From contig UZAE01000719.1 in assembly GCA_900617975.1 (NCBI GenBank), positions 1-19,215 of the forward strand: 19,215 nucleotides of DNA. The letters run 5' to 3'. The DNA is from Rodentolepis nana. Taxonomy: Eukaryota; Platyhelminthes; Cestoda; Cyclophyllidea; Hymenolepididae. Both the position numbers and the translations under genes were made by a program. Each line of letters opens with the position of its first letter. Position 1 is the stretch's first letter. This document shows positions 1 to 11,194 of this stretch, in pieces. The notes beneath the pieces are model-generated. The model did not search any database. It was not told where the DNA came from and worked only from the letters and a program-made list of their open reading frames with translations.

Positions 1-93
1 TCTCGATTTTTTTCACTTTGATGTTCCTTCCCTCTGTGAAACCTGAAGTCAACTAAAGGGTCTGCCATTTGATATATTAATAATAATAATCAT
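1..93 (+). repeat. SINE-like retroposon, copy A (3' part only)
   Basis: This is the 3' portion of the roughly 310-bp element that recurs at 7450, 13905 and 18900. Shared landmarks are CACTTTGATGTTCC, CTCTGTGAA, GAAGTCAACTAAAGGG and CTGCCATTTG, followed by an A/T tail that here is (AAT)n. Between AAAGGG and TCTGCC it lacks 21 bp present in copy C. Its 5' part is cut by the window edge, so full length and target-site duplication cannot be judged. Confidence 0.85.
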
Positions 94-674
94 TTTCACA
101 CTTTTGCTATTTTTAACAGGTAACGCCAAAACCACTAGTGATACATTTTTGACAAATGTTTCACATACTACAAAACCAGGGAAAAGCTTCAAAGTGAAAG
201 CTCTTTTAGCGCAATAGGAAACTTTCAGTATCGGAGAAAATTAAGTGCGCGTTGCAAAGTTGTGCAATAGAGTAACTTCAAACAGGAGACGGAAACAATT
301 AGAAAACTACCCTATTGAAGTAAGTGAATCACAAAATTAATGCAACTGCATAATTTCCATGGAAAGAACCTTTAAAGTCATCACTCCCGTTTAATTTTAT
401 GAACAACACCACTACGATAGGCGTAGTAACTAAACAGGCGGAAATTTTTTGAGATTTAACAAATGCAGAAGTTAAGAACTTAATCATAGTTTTAAAATTC
501 ACGCCTAAACACTAACCGATAGCTATTCGGTAATTTTATTCATCAATAGATCACTTGAAAATATATCTGAAAATATGCTAATCAACAGTAATAAAAGTCG
601 ATTGTGTAATCGATTTGACAAAACTTGCCACAATTATGGCGGAAAGTAAGACATCATATGAATTGCTCCTATAG

Positions 675-689
675 GAGAGAGAGAGAGAG
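675..689. repeat. (GA)n microsatellite
   Basis: A perfect run of about seven GA units in non-coding DNA. Confidence 0.8.
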
Positions 690-2513
690 TAAGGATCGGA
701 TGTTATACGAAGATGTATTAAACTGGGAAAAATATTATCTTATTATGAGTGGATCAGAATTTTAAAGAGCATATATACAGATTTAGGTGGACAACACAAC
801 TCGTTAGTTGAAAACAATTACTGGTGGCTTATCTATAGGGAGTTAATGTGGGGTCATTTGAGGGCCACGGAGAGCCACAACAAGACGAGCATTGTATTGA
901 ACTAGTTTAACAATAAAATAATTAGGATCTGGGTTACCTCAATTGCTTGAATAAATCAATAAACTCTGAAACAGAATAGGTTTAATTGGTATATTTGCCT
1001 TTCCCACTTTCACTTCTCAGTACACATCGTAGAAACAACGATGATAAACGCAATGAAAATTTAGCATCCATCCTATGAGACAAAACTTGTCATAGCACAT
1101 AGAAATAAAAAATTCTTTTTGACGTAATAACGAGTGTTTTGCATTCAACTACTTTACCATTTTAGAAAAGGGCGTATATCATTGAATTTAGGCAACAATT
1201 AAATTATACGAAAAAATGCAGCCAATGACCGGTAGATCCTGAAAAGCAACAATAAAGGCAGTCCCCCCAAGAGAGGCAAAACACGGATCTCCCAGGGAAT
1301 AAGCCAAAGTCTCAGTCAATGAGAATGAAGAAACACACTTCTAGCAGAAACATTAGACGAGGAGATTAAGAAACGATTGAGGATACTAATATTTTAAAAT
1401 TAAACAAACAGTTTTAAAAGGAGACACCCACCGAGTCATACTGGTCATAGGGAGATGAATACGACCTACTCAACCAGACGAAATAAAAGACACCAGTGAT
1501 TTGAAATAGTTTGCTAAAGCTTGTGCCTCACCCTTGTAAAACGAGAAACTTCACAACTCTCGAGACAGTGGGTAGTGAACTTACCATGCAAGCAGAAATT
1601 TACCACGTTCTTCATATACTACTTCCGAAACTAAAACCAAGCATGAACAAGTTAGACATCCTTTAAGCGACCAACCATCTACTATTAAAAAACAATGCAT
1701 TAAATAGTGGTTGGCCCCACTCATTCTAATCTAACATAAGGTTGGCCATGAAATATCAACGCCAGAGCATGAGACTAAATTGGGGTGTAGGATTCCCACC
1801 TTAGCAGCCTTTATTAAACCACTTTAATATTCCCAGTACTTATATCATTTCTCACTATGAAAAATTCTACTTTATGCATTTTCTTTATTACCGCAGTTAG
1901 AAATTAGCTATTGCGCTTCAGTAACGTATGGTTACTTACTAAATAAACTCATAAAAGTACAGATATTAAGAATGACTTGTGGGAATTTTTACTAGGGCTC
2001 GCATTCCCATCCCATCAATTTTGAATACATATTAAGATCAGCATGTCAAGAACAAATAAAATGCTCTCTGTACTAAGTTTGCTGACGCTATTTTTCAGTT
2101 GATTTTGTCATTTCCTTTTGTAGTCGATAAAACGATTGGAATAAAAAACTCCATTTGACAAAATTCATAGTGTTTTTGAGTGTAGGGCGCGTTCGTTAAA
2201 AATAGGGGGGAAAATATACAAAATTTAAAAGACTATTTATTTTTTTCAAATAAGAAATCACCTTGTGCTTAGGGAAAAGTATTCGATGGGAATTATTAAT
2301 TTAAACATAACTTGAAATAATTAAAACAACTAGGAGATTTCGACTGATTCATGCGATAACATGAGTTCGTAAGTCAAGGAGCCATAGGTAGCGATTGAAA
2401 TGACTCCTTATATGACATTAATTCTTTAAAGGATTCTAAAAGCGAAGTTATGCTTTATTTTACTTAAAAAAGACTTGAGAATTATCTAGATAAAGGCTTT
2501 AGACATGTCAGGA

Positions 2514-2531
2514 ACACACACACACACACAA
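2514..2531. repeat. (AC)n microsatellite
   Basis: A perfect run of about eight AC units in non-coding DNA. Confidence 0.85.
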
Positions 2532-4295
2532 GACAAATAGCAAGCACAAAAAGAGAATGGAACTGCTTAGGCCCCCTATTTTAGATATTCCAGCGGATCA
2601 AGAATGAACTCAAGCTAATACTCAAACAACCTGTAAACCCAAAAGAAAGAAGACCTGGAGTGATTTGCGTAAAGATGTGATAAATCGATGGTATGACATT
2701 AAAATGCGACAAAATTCTGATCAATGGAAAATTTCAGCACAACTATTTGCATTCAAGTGTAAAGGGTCAACTTTTAGCAATAATAAGTTACTAGTTAAGA
2801 AGCAAAATATAAATTACAGCGAATCCATGTAATGCCAAAGAATAGAAAGCAATTAATTAGTAAACCTAGTTGAAGTATAGTTACTTTTTGGGGGCGCATC
2901 AATTGAGTAGAACAGAAAACCAGTCAGAAAATAGGGAATTCTGAGGGCAATAGAGGAATACGTAAGTTCATGTAAATGACGATTTCAAAGCTAAACCACA
3001 TCAGACGAACCATATATGCGAAAATAAAAGTAAAAGGTACCAAAATAGAAAGAGAGTTCGGGGTGGATAATATGGGGAATGATTGGTGAAACACCTCTTC
3101 AAATAACTTAATTTGATCCGTATGCTTGTATACTACAACAGTATAAAACGCGATAGAATTCATGACTAAATACGTATGAAATTCTCTGCTGTTATCGTAT
3201 CCTAAAGGTGTATATTTAAAAAAAATGTTTTTTTTTCACGATAAAATACGTTAAAATATTGATCGTGTAAGCCATTAAAATTGTAAGAAGGCAACGCTTT
3301 GACGAATGAATTAAGTAAAAACTATATAATTACAAAATAGGCGTGAAAAAGTCAGCAAACTCCTGGTGCAAAAAAGCACACACCCCAAGCTCCCAAGAAA
3401 TAACACAAACAGAAATATTGGGTTTAGGGGAAGGATTTTAAATGCAGAAGAAAAAATAACAATGACAATTTTTCAATAAATTTTCCTTATTGGAGGGGGA
3501 AATTACGAAGGAAATGATATAACATATTTAAAAAATAAAACAATTATAATTCGCCAAATAAACTCTAAATTGACAGACGCATACGGATTTCAACGCCGGA
3601 GTAATAACAAATTTGGTCTATTTTTTTCAAGTACAGTGCATGAAAGTAAGTTTCCTCAATTTCTCCATTTATTGAGTATTCCTCAGATCGAATTTAAATA
3701 CAGAATTACTTCCTCCATTGAGTTAAATCCATTTAAGATTAGAATTAAGTTTGAGGGAGTTTTAATATGCCATGGCTGTGTTGACCTGTTATCTTGAAAA
3801 TCAAAATAAATATCTCGTTACCCACATGGCGAAGACCTTTAGAACTCACTCAATTTAGGAAATTCACTTTCTCACGACATCGGTAGAATCCGAACTAAGT
3901 TCAATCAAAAAAAATGAGAAACCGTGAAATCTAAGCCCCAGTCGAGTGATATTAAAATCTGAAGCGACGCAGGAACAAGTACCTACACACACAAATCCTG
4001 ATTTCAAGATCAATTAATTAAATCCCAATTCACTGCATTCCTACCCTGATTCAATGCCCCATTAACATCTACGCGCTCTCATGGCCTTTGCATAAATGGA
4101 CTAAATAAAATTAAAGGCCTAGAACACACAACAGGGAATATAGCAACACCAATACCTTTCTTGGATGCAAAGGTAGTGAGTAGTCACCAGTGAAGATCGT
4201 TCAAACGCGCATGAATTACTAAATCTCAATGTGGAATTCAACTATGTTAGGAATTACGAGATGGATGTTCACCAGTGCCAATGCACTGAGCAGAA

Positions 4296-4314
4296 TGACC
4301 AACCGCATTGGTCA
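4296..4314. repeat. Small perfect hairpin
   Basis: TGACCAA-CCGCA-TTGGTCA forms a 7-bp stem with a 5-nt loop. A second, looser pairing (CCAATGC upstream with the same GCATTGG) overlaps it. No gene or element is associated, so it may be chance. Confidence 0.5.
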
Positions 4315-4726
4315 ATTCTAAAAGTAGACAGACACGAAATTTATCAACGGAGGAGAGAGGCTTCAGAACATCTGCCTTCTACCCAAGTCAAGTGCAGATG
4401 ACATTTTTCATATTGGGCCCGGGATGGTTTTTCGCCTTTTTCAATGGCAGATTTTGGAGAACTTACGAAAATATGAACGAAGTAGTAGCTAACTAGTCGA
4501 ATTTCGAACTGTAATTATGGCTCGATCTCTCCCTCTCCTCACCCCCTCCTTTTCACATCTAGACACCAGATCTTCCCTAATTGAAGTGAGGTGAGAGGGG
4601 GTGATGACCAACTAGTCTCTTCCAAAGATATGGTAGATGTGATAGGGAGATAAAGAGATCAAAGTGTGGAACAGAGGACTGTTGCTCGCCAACCGACTGA
4701 AAACAAAAAATTATAGGTGCTATGAA

Positions 4727-4756
4727 GGGAGGGAGGGGTTGGGGGAGAGAGGGGGG
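4727..4756 (+). other. G-rich run with G-quadruplex pattern
   Basis: Runs of three, three, four, five and six or more G are separated by A, A, TT and AGAGA, which satisfies the usual four-run G-quadruplex pattern. It stands out in strongly AT-rich surroundings. If it lies in the NSD intron, the transcript carries the C-rich strand. Confidence 0.6.
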
Positions 4757-6452
4757 ACAATTTCAACGCCAGTTAAAAGGTTCGCGCCCAATAGTCAAAT
4801 GCTAGGAGGGCATTTGGCCTCACATCGTTTCTCAGCAATCATACAACTGAAATTTGCAATGCTAAAAATAATTAATTAAAAGGAGATAGTTATATGGTCA
4901 TCCCAGAATCCGAATTTTAATGTGGTCTTCGACTTATCTTGGGCAATAAATATCTCAAGGAATCCAGCCAAGTTCGACGTGGCTTTTTATTTCCTCAGCA
5001 ATCAAGCATATTTAAAACGTTTTATATACAAGAAATAAAATAAATTGCGTGGAAAATGCAGACAGCTTAGTGTATTGGCGACGTAGCAATCATATCCATT
5101 ACAGTCTCCTAAGACGAAAAGTGTTCCATATCAACCCATTTTAATGCTTTTAAAGCTGCGATGAAAAAAGAGAAAACATACAGCATAAATGTAGTAATTG
5201 ATATGGGTTCGAAACCTATCGTCAAGCCTCCATCAATCATAATGATGAACAAATGAAAACTTACGATGGAAAAGTCAACAGCCTTTAAGGAAGCTGAAAG
5301 AGGCCAGTACTTAAATTCGTAAAGCCAGAAAAGGTTAATGCTTAATTATAACAAACATCGACCCCACATTAAGCTCGCAATGATGAAATCAAAGCATTTC
5401 CCAGTAGATAAAAAGAGCTCCAACTGCTAAAAACACATCCAAAGTGGAATTTCAAGCCCGATAACTTCCGAGAAAAAGAGAATACGTGGTAACCGCATTA
5501 GCTGCACGAAGAGATAACCATCCCGATCTCCACAAAAAGGGAGCATATGTTAGTCAGATAAAAACCCTACGCAAATGCACGAATTTTAGGCCTAGTTGAC
5601 TACTCGGGGCCTTCTTTTTTTAATAATTAGCACTGTCAGAAAAAAAGGAAGCAGCAGATCACGGAAGATCGATTTGCTAGATATTAACACTGACGGAAAA
5701 TTCGAAATGATACTCATAAAGTACAATTTCAGCCGAAATTAAGCACGCTTATAAATAATTCAAAGTGGAATCCAATTCAGCAAATTTGTCCTCAACAGTT
5801 TTTTTGGAATAAGCTTTTTCAGAGTCTCAAAAAGGCGAGGGGAAAGATTCCTCTGGGGCGCATAGAGAAAAAAGTAGGGGTGACAACGGTTATTTGAGGT
5901 TTTTAGGGAGAAGCGAAAAAACGCTTTTCCAACATGCAACTGGGGAATGTGGACAAGCATTTCGAAACAAAAAAAATAATTGGGAAAGATCAAGGAAGGT
6001 AGTCCTCGTGTCAAAATATTCTTCCATGGTAGACCTAATCAAGCCTTTGGAGAGCAAAGTGTGAAGATCTTCAAAAAAAGGAATCTAATATTCCCAAACC
6101 AGTAACATAAATTGGAAGAAAACGCCCACCAAGAATAAAAAAATCAATATTGAGAAAAGCACTGCTTTCAAAATGCCCAGTTTAAATCTGTCTAACTTTT
6201 ATCTAGATATCCAGATAAATTAGGGCTAAACACAACCGAATTCCCGACAAAGTACTGGGTATAAACATTATATATCGCAGATACTATAATTGATAAATCT
6301 CAATCAATATCTAAGATGTTGAACGATAACGAGGACAAAAATAATGGAACAAGAATGTAAGTCCTTTTTTAATTTTAAAAGGTTTTAATCCCCGGACCGA
6401 ATGTAGGGTTAAAGTTAACAATAGAAACACTCATAAAATAAATCTAACTCAC

Positions 6453-6758
6453 TTCACTAAGGCAATCTTCATGAAAAGCATTCGGACAACCTTCGCAACA
6501 AACAAGTTCCCCCTCTTTGCCACATATAACGCACCAAGCAGTGTTAGCAGGACGGAGGAAGAACTTAAGGATGGACAACTCCGCATCAGAAACGAGGACT
6601 TTTCGAAGAGCCGAATGTTCATAAAGATTGAGCCCTTTGTGTTCATTCTCTGCAGCGGCACTGTCAGGTGTCCCGTGTTGGGAAGATGTTATCTTAAGCA
6701 AGCTCTTGGGTGGACGAGCCAGTGCATGTCGAGGGCAAATAATCCAGTAGCGGGAAAG
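6453..6758 (-). CDS. NSD: NSD exon 4: end of PHD3, linker, first part of PHD4
   Basis: This exon encodes residues 573-674. It opens with [11 protein letters not shown], supplying C580/H583 and closing PHD3 in frame with exon 3. A linker of about 60 residues follows, longer than in vertebrate NSDs. PHD4 then begins at [18 protein letters not shown] with C648, C651, C659, C663, H668 and C671. The exon ends at SE before donor GTGAGT. The final Trp and Cys pair of PHD4 must come from an exon further left that I did not find. The plus-strand open frame over this exon is an antisense shadow. Confidence 0.92.
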
Positions 6759-9700
6759 CTATCAAAACAAAACAATATATTTATTTAAGGCTACTCAAAT
6801 TTAATGAGTAAACATGAAAAGTTTTAGCAAATAGTTGGTCAAAAAGGCTGTAAAATCTATACCACGAAATAACTAAAAGTGGAATTGTGAAAAATTAGTA
6901 TTTGAACAGTCACAGGAGGAGGAGAGTAAGTAATTCCTCTATCCAAATGTGGAAACCTCCATCACATTGGAACAGCGAGATTAAAATGACCCTATCATCC
7001 AATAATAATAGTCTACAAGGAGATGAACGAAACGAGTGTCCAATAGGAAGTGTAATTGAGCTTTTGCCTTTATAAAACAATTTCCCCCACCATAACTGAA
7101 ATTTGATTGCCCAGGTTGACAATGGAACTAAAATGTCTCATGCGCAAAATAAATAATTACAAATTTATTCTTAAACCATCAGCTGTTTCTAAATTTAAAA
7201 AAATTATTTCGGGAATGAATCGGTTTTAAATTCCTCGCCTGCTAAAAAATGATGTAACCCTAATTTACTCAACCAGAAAAAGTGTTTCACTTTTGCCTTT
7301 TAAAAGCGAAATATCATAGTCACACCTACAGATAGCTAATCTGAACTCTAAGACAGACATCTGTGAAGTTTGGAAATTGAGCTACCCAAATAGTCAATAC
7401 TGTACAAGAATGCAAAAATTTATTAATTAAAACATAATATTTTGGCAGGGGGGTGTACGATAGACTTACCTCCACGTGGTGCACCCTGGACAACGTATAC
7501 TCATACGGCAAAGTCTATTAATCGGCAGCTGACTTCTTACTTCAAAATACCATGACCCGACTGTATGTCATATTTGACTACTTCCACAGTACTCAACTCA
7601 CCTTTTTCTCTACCTTTGCCTGCCTCTTTTACATCTGTGAACCATTATTCCGTGCCCCATCCCGACTTTTTTGACACTTTGATGCTCATCCTCCTCTGTG
7701 TAAAGCCCAAAGTTATCTAAAGGGCTAATGATAGCTATCAAAACGCCTCCCACTTAAAAAATATATTGCCAGGTGCTCTCATAGGCCTTTCGAATTCCTC
7801 CCTTACCCCATCTCCATTTTTCACTCAATAGACTTTCGGGTATTACCATTAGGCACCTCTACCAATTAGTAATTATCATTTTGTTATACTGTGGGTATAA
7901 AAGTACTAGCATATTTAATGTAACCATTAACTTCGGGATTCAAAACTATTCACTGCACCGAATTCATAAAGAACTAATAGAAAAATATTTTAATATAATA
8001 ATAGTAGCAAAGCATTTTGATCCGGAGCTAATCAAAAATCCGAACTTGAATAGAACATCTAGTAAAAAAGCAAAGCTGATTTTGAATTAAAGATCGTTAA
8101 AATGAGGGCAAACTAACCCAAATAGATCCAGCCGGAATACACCACTCATCTGAGTGATAAACCGATGGACAGAGAGCGCATGAGATGAAAAATCTCGTTG
8201 CATACGACCATATTCCACGGTTTTCCACATAACACGTCAGGCATGAATGTGCAGGACAAATGAACTCATCTCGGCGACCTTCCCGAACCAGATACTCGTA
8301 CATCGGTAGTCGAAGACAAGTATTTCGATGTAAGCGTCTGAAGCACGTACTGCGTGAGCAGATGCCCAGGATAGTGTTGTCATTTTTACCATTGGCAATT
8401 GGCTCCACCTCCTAAAATGAAGAGGATATCGTAAATATAAGCCCATAGGACTATTAACTGGACAAAATATTAAACACTTACGAGGCAGTGGGAACATTGA
8501 TTAACTCGTGCGGTGCAAAATCGGCACAACACATCCTCACCCGACTCATTCTGCAAGAGACAGGACTCATGAATGAACCGAGGGCAATTATTTGAGCACT
8601 TAACAAGCGGCCTATTGCAGAGACTAAGGTCGGATTTTGCAAGAGATCTTGCCATAGTTGCCTGCGTCTTTGAGTAGGTTTTGACGTGATCATTTGTCAA
8701 GGGGCCAGAACTTTTAAGATCTTTGTTGTCACTGGCATTATTGTTGCTCTCGGTGATGGATTGAGGTTGGTCGTTCTCATCACCAGCGTCATCACGTTTG
8801 GATTGCTTCTTTTCATACCAACCAGGTTCGAAGCACTCAGAACATATGTACATTGCTGATGGGCGCCCAGCAAATACATGGAGTAGATCTTCATATGCAT
8901 GTCCATCTCGTGGAAGAGTAGTGATCTGCACGAAAGAAATCAGGTAATCAGACGAAAATTTTGCAAGTAGAGTTAGTCTTGTGGATGCCTAAACTAATGA
9001 ATGACATATTCATGTCTAATGAATACCAAATAATTGTCAAAGAAATTACGTTTTCTACTTTAAAATAAATGTTAATAACGTTTAATTTGGATAATATGAA
9101 AGCACTTAGGAGCACAAAGCTAAGAAAGTAGCATTGCATCCCCTTTTTCGTTAACCTATTGGGATTGACCATCGACATGACTGCATTTGAACTGATGAGT
9201 GCCCAGCACGCTTTGTTAGTAGATGACTTTAACAGCCCTTGCCTCAAAAAAAACAGAGAGGGCTGGCATGTTTTGAAAAACATTCCAGTTTAAATATCTT
9301 GGAAAAGAATACCCCATTAATTGACACGTTCGGGAGATTACTCACGTCACAAAGTTAAATGCCGGAAATAACAAAAACGTAACCACCTTTTGATATGCAA
9401 ATAGAAAACTACCAGTAGAATTTCCCTTACAACAATATAGACGACAAAGGAACCAACTTTGAGATACATTACATTAAGTACCAAATTTGATCAGATTCAG
9501 TGTTTTATTGATATTAGTAAGCCAGCAAAAAAAGATAATCAAAAGGCAGTGAATAACAATCAAATTTTGCTCTACTTAACAAAACCCTGTTCGAATCAAT
9601 TCCGCATAGTTGAAAAGTTGATTGGCTTTCAGAAGCAAACATTAACTCCCAAATTCATCTAAGAACGCTACTTTTGGCACTTATGTAACTCGAATTTTAC

Positions 9701-11081
9701 CATCTCCTGTTTAAGACAGACTAAGCCGACGTGGTTGGTCATTTCGTACACTGCTTGTGTATAGATAGTCTTCAAACCCAAAGACTAATTTCACATATCA
9801 GTACAATAACTAATTAGATTTCGATTTACAAAATCGGGGCTACATCGAGTAAGCAAGTGTGATATGGAAAGGTAAATATACCAGTTAGTACGGGAGGGAG
9901 GTAATGAGATAAATGTTTATAGAACTATTCAATTTAAGAACGGTTGTGTAAGGCGTAGCAGAAATGTATTTTCTATGGCACTATATAGCAGGTTTGAAAC
10001 TAAATACCAGCAGACTAGCTATACCCAAAAAACGCATTTTCACGCTTATGATAAGTAATTGAATGTATTAACGTTAAGGGACACTTAAAAACGCAATACT
10101 AACCTGATGTCCGCTAAAAGTTCTGATTCGGGCAATTTCAGTCCTCTGTGAGACATTTTCAAGAGGAATAAGAATCTCTGTTCGTTTCGCATCCTCTTCC
10201 TCCCAGATTTTCTGATATTCTGGAAGCGACAATCCTAGCTGAAGCATTCGTTCAGCAAGAGATGAGGCGGTCAACTGTTCCACAAGAAAATATATTTTCC
10301 TCGCCCTATTCCAATAGGGTTCCTGGAGGATAGGAATTTGAAATTGGGAAATGCGATACAACTGCTTGTGGGATAAACTGATAGAAGCTTTCATGAAGTC
10401 ATCGAAATCTTGTTTAGTCTTGAGACCACGCAAATTTCTATCTTTAACATAGAATGATCCATTAAATGCAAGGTGGTTTGGAGGACATATGAGTAAAATC
10501 CGATAAGCCACAACATCATGTCCCCTCTTTGTTTTCATGAGGAAAGGAGTTTTATCGATTACAACTGCGGGCCACCACGGGGTACCGTACTGAGCTGGAA
10601 GGAGAGCCCAAACAAGGGCACCAGGGGAGGGATTAGTAACTCTCCAGCGTCTTCCAGGAGATTCCGATCTATTTCGAGATCTAATTCGTTTGGTATACCG
10701 ATATTTGGAGGCACTGCTAACTTCTGAGTAACTTGATTCATCCGAAACCTCACTCAAGGCATCAGAATCATCCTCATCTGAATGAGCACCATCTGAATCA
10801 TGTACACATCGGTCAAGAAATGGAATTTTGTTAAAATTTTCTAGGTATTCATCAATGAACTCCTCATCAGAGAGATCATAATGTGGAGTCGAAGGATTTG
10901 AATCCGCAATTTTTGGAGAAAAAATCACTTCATTGCTCCATTGAAAATTATAATTATGTCTAGACGATAAAGAGGTCCCAAGTAACTCCTCACTTCCAGA
11001 ATCAGATTCTACCAAATATTTTTTAACTATCTCACGAAATTTTTTCTTCGGTTTTTCGGAATTCTCTTCGGAGGGATCCAT
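6453..11081 (-). CDS. NSD: NSD-family histone H3K36 methyltransferase, N-terminal part (partial)
   Basis: Four coding exons were joined: 11081-10104, 8925-8482, 8411-8118 and 6758-6453, giving 674 residues, all joined in phase 0. Donors are GTTAGT, GTAAGT, GTTAGT and GTGAGT; acceptors end in CAG, TAG and TAG. Domain order is an acidic/Ser-rich N-terminus, PWWP (core PWWP at residues 168-171), then four zinc-binding PHD-type modules at about 354-463, 470-529, 531-583 and 648 onward. The signature CPAHSCLTC, then [15 protein letters not shown] and IICPRH, follows the NSD1/2/3 PHD2-PHD3 pattern closely. Known family members bind methylated H3K36 through PWWP and mono/dimethylate H3K36 in the nucleus through a C-terminal SET domain. 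SET, AWS and the second PWWP were not found here, so this is a partial gene. The start ATG is the first in the open frame and lies 24 nt after a candidate splice acceptor. SEM1/DSS1 lies immediately upstream on the same strand. Confidence 0.9.
7436..7449. repeat. Left target-site duplication of copy B
   Basis: AATATTTTGGCAGG pairs with AATATATTGCCAGG at 7760-7773, with 12 of 14 bases identical. Confidence 0.7.
7450..7759 (+). mobile_element. SINE-like retroposon, copy B (full length)
   Basis: About 310 bp, matching copies C and D along its length: ATAGACTTACCTCCACGTGG, ACTCATACGGCAAA, ATATTTGACTACTT, TTTTACATCTGTGAA, CACTTTGATG, CTCTGTG, CTAAAGGGCTAATGATA and TATCAAAACGCCT, then an A/T tail. 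It is flanked by 14-bp sequences 7436-7449 and 7760-7773 that agree at 12 of 14 positions, a decayed target-site duplication. There is no long open frame, so it is non-autonomous. The two mismatches suggest it is an older insertion than C and D. Confidence 0.85.
7760..7773. repeat. Right target-site duplication of copy B
   Basis: AATATATTGCCAGG is the imperfect partner of 7436-7449 and abuts the A/T tail of the element. Confidence 0.7.
8118..8411 (-). CDS. NSD: NSD exon 3: rest of PHD2 and most of PHD3
   Basis: This exon encodes residues 475-572 between acceptor CATTTTAG and donor GTTAGT. Ligand candidates for PHD2 are C492, C497, H502, C506, C526 and H529. PHD3 begins C531/C534 (HSCLTC) and continues C552, C555, H560 and C565 ([18 protein letters not shown]). 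The spacing and the PAG after the last Cys match the conserved NSD C5HCH-type block. The intron separating it from exon 2 is only 70 bp. Confidence 0.92.
8482..8925 (-). CDS. NSD: NSD exon 2: PHD1 split by a long insertion, start of PHD2
   Basis: This exon encodes residues 327-474 after a TTTCGTGCAG acceptor. The first Cys pair is C354/C357 (YICSEC). A hydrophilic, Ser/Asn/Asp/Lys-rich segment of about 65-75 residues follows, then C436, C440, H445, C448, C460 and C463 ([16 protein letters not shown] and VLCRFC) complete PHD1. C470/C473 open PHD2. In vertebrate NSD proteins the gap between the second and third ligands is under 15 residues, so the insertion is unusual. A 195-bp in-frame GT...AG segment (8818-8624) coincides with it and could be spliced out as an optional intron. 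Confidence 0.88.
8926..10103 (-). other. NSD intron 1 (1178 bp)
   Basis: It lies between donor GTTAGT after codon 326 and acceptor TTTCGTGCAG before codon 327. I checked the minus strand for an extra phase-0 exon that might carry a normal PHD1 start (Cys-x2-Cys followed by Gly and Cys) and found none. The longest minus frame (9283-8948) is hydrophobic and shows no such pattern. There are no retroposon copies inside. Confidence 0.75.
10104..11081 (-). CDS. NSD: NSD exon 1: acidic N-terminus and PWWP domain
   Basis: This exon encodes residues 1-326, starting at the ATG at 11081 and ending in ...FSGHQ before donor GTTAGT. Residues 1-130 are acidic and Ser-rich, typical of disordered linkers. 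A basic, Arg-rich patch at 131-147 ([10 protein letters not shown]...GRRWR) leads into the PWWP domain at about 153-255. That domain has the [21 protein letters not shown] core, with the literal PWWP at 168-171, and the aromatic residues expected of the methyl-lysine cage region. The exon continues about 70 residues past the domain. Antisense open frames over this exon are shadows. Confidence 0.93.
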
Positions 11082-11105
11082 TTACAAAAAAATAGTGTTA
11101 AGATC

Positions 11106-11124
11106 CTAAAAGTAACCAAGAAAC
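11106..11124 (-). promoter_or_regulatory. Candidate trans-splice acceptor upstream of NSD ATG
   Basis: On the minus strand, TTTCTTGGTTACTTTTAG is a pyrimidine-rich tract ending in AG at 11106, 24 nt before the NSD start codon and about 110 nt after the SEM1 stop. In flatworms such a site, placed after the polyadenylation signal of an upstream gene, can receive a spliced leader. It could instead be the acceptor of an ordinary 5'-UTR intron. Confidence 0.45.
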
Positions 11125-11194
11125 CCGTTAGAAAAGTGAATACTATTAAGCGCAAGCCACGAAAACAAAAGTCGGATAATATCAAAATGAAAAG

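Larger units (their letters stand above)
94..6452. other. Long AT-rich non-coding stretch, probable NSD intron 4 and beyond
   Basis: I found no exon that I can support on either strand. Open frames are short and lack any recognisable domain. The NSD gene enters from the right with a good GTGAGT donor at 6452, so on the minus strand at least the right part should be intron. I looked on the minus strand for the missing end of PHD4 (Trp-x-Cys-x2-Cys), a second PWWP (Trp-Trp-Pro), and the SET motif Asn-His-Ser-Cys-x-Pro-Asn, and saw none. Short or diverged exons could have been missed. Notable contents are listed separately: two microsatellites, a small hairpin and a G-run. Confidence 0.5.
6759..8117 (-). 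other. NSD intron 3 (1359 bp), hosts retroposon copy B
   Basis: The boundaries are set by the open, phase-0 protein join PAGSIW / LSRYW, with donor GTTAGT and acceptor TTTTGATAG. The only recognisable content is retroposon copy B, inserted antisense to the gene. The remaining sequence is AT-rich with no supported exon on either strand. Confidence 0.85.

Noticed and set aside
3570..3797. Plus-strand open frame of 75 codons, and the minus frame at 2924-3163
   Set aside because: No domain similarity, no splice evidence, and typical of random frames in AT-rich sequence.
5203..5225. tRNA T-arm-like hairpin around GGGTTCGAAACC
   Set aside because: A T-stem can be drawn, but there is no D-arm, A box or acceptor stem at the right distance on either strand.
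5760..6014. Minus-strand open frame of 84 codons left of NSD exon 4, considered as the next NSD exon
   Set aside because: No Cys/Trp pattern that could finish PHD4, no PWWP or AWS motif, and composition like translated AT-rich DNA.
6090..6140. Minus-strand Trp-Trp (TGGTGG) considered as a second PWWP core
   Set aside because: Not followed by Pro, has a stop shortly upstream in the same frame, and no flanking PWWP-like sequence.
6471..6788. Plus-strand open frame of 105 codons
   Set aside because: It lies antisense to NSD exon 4, whose zinc-finger motif and splice sites are clear; the plus frame has no domain.
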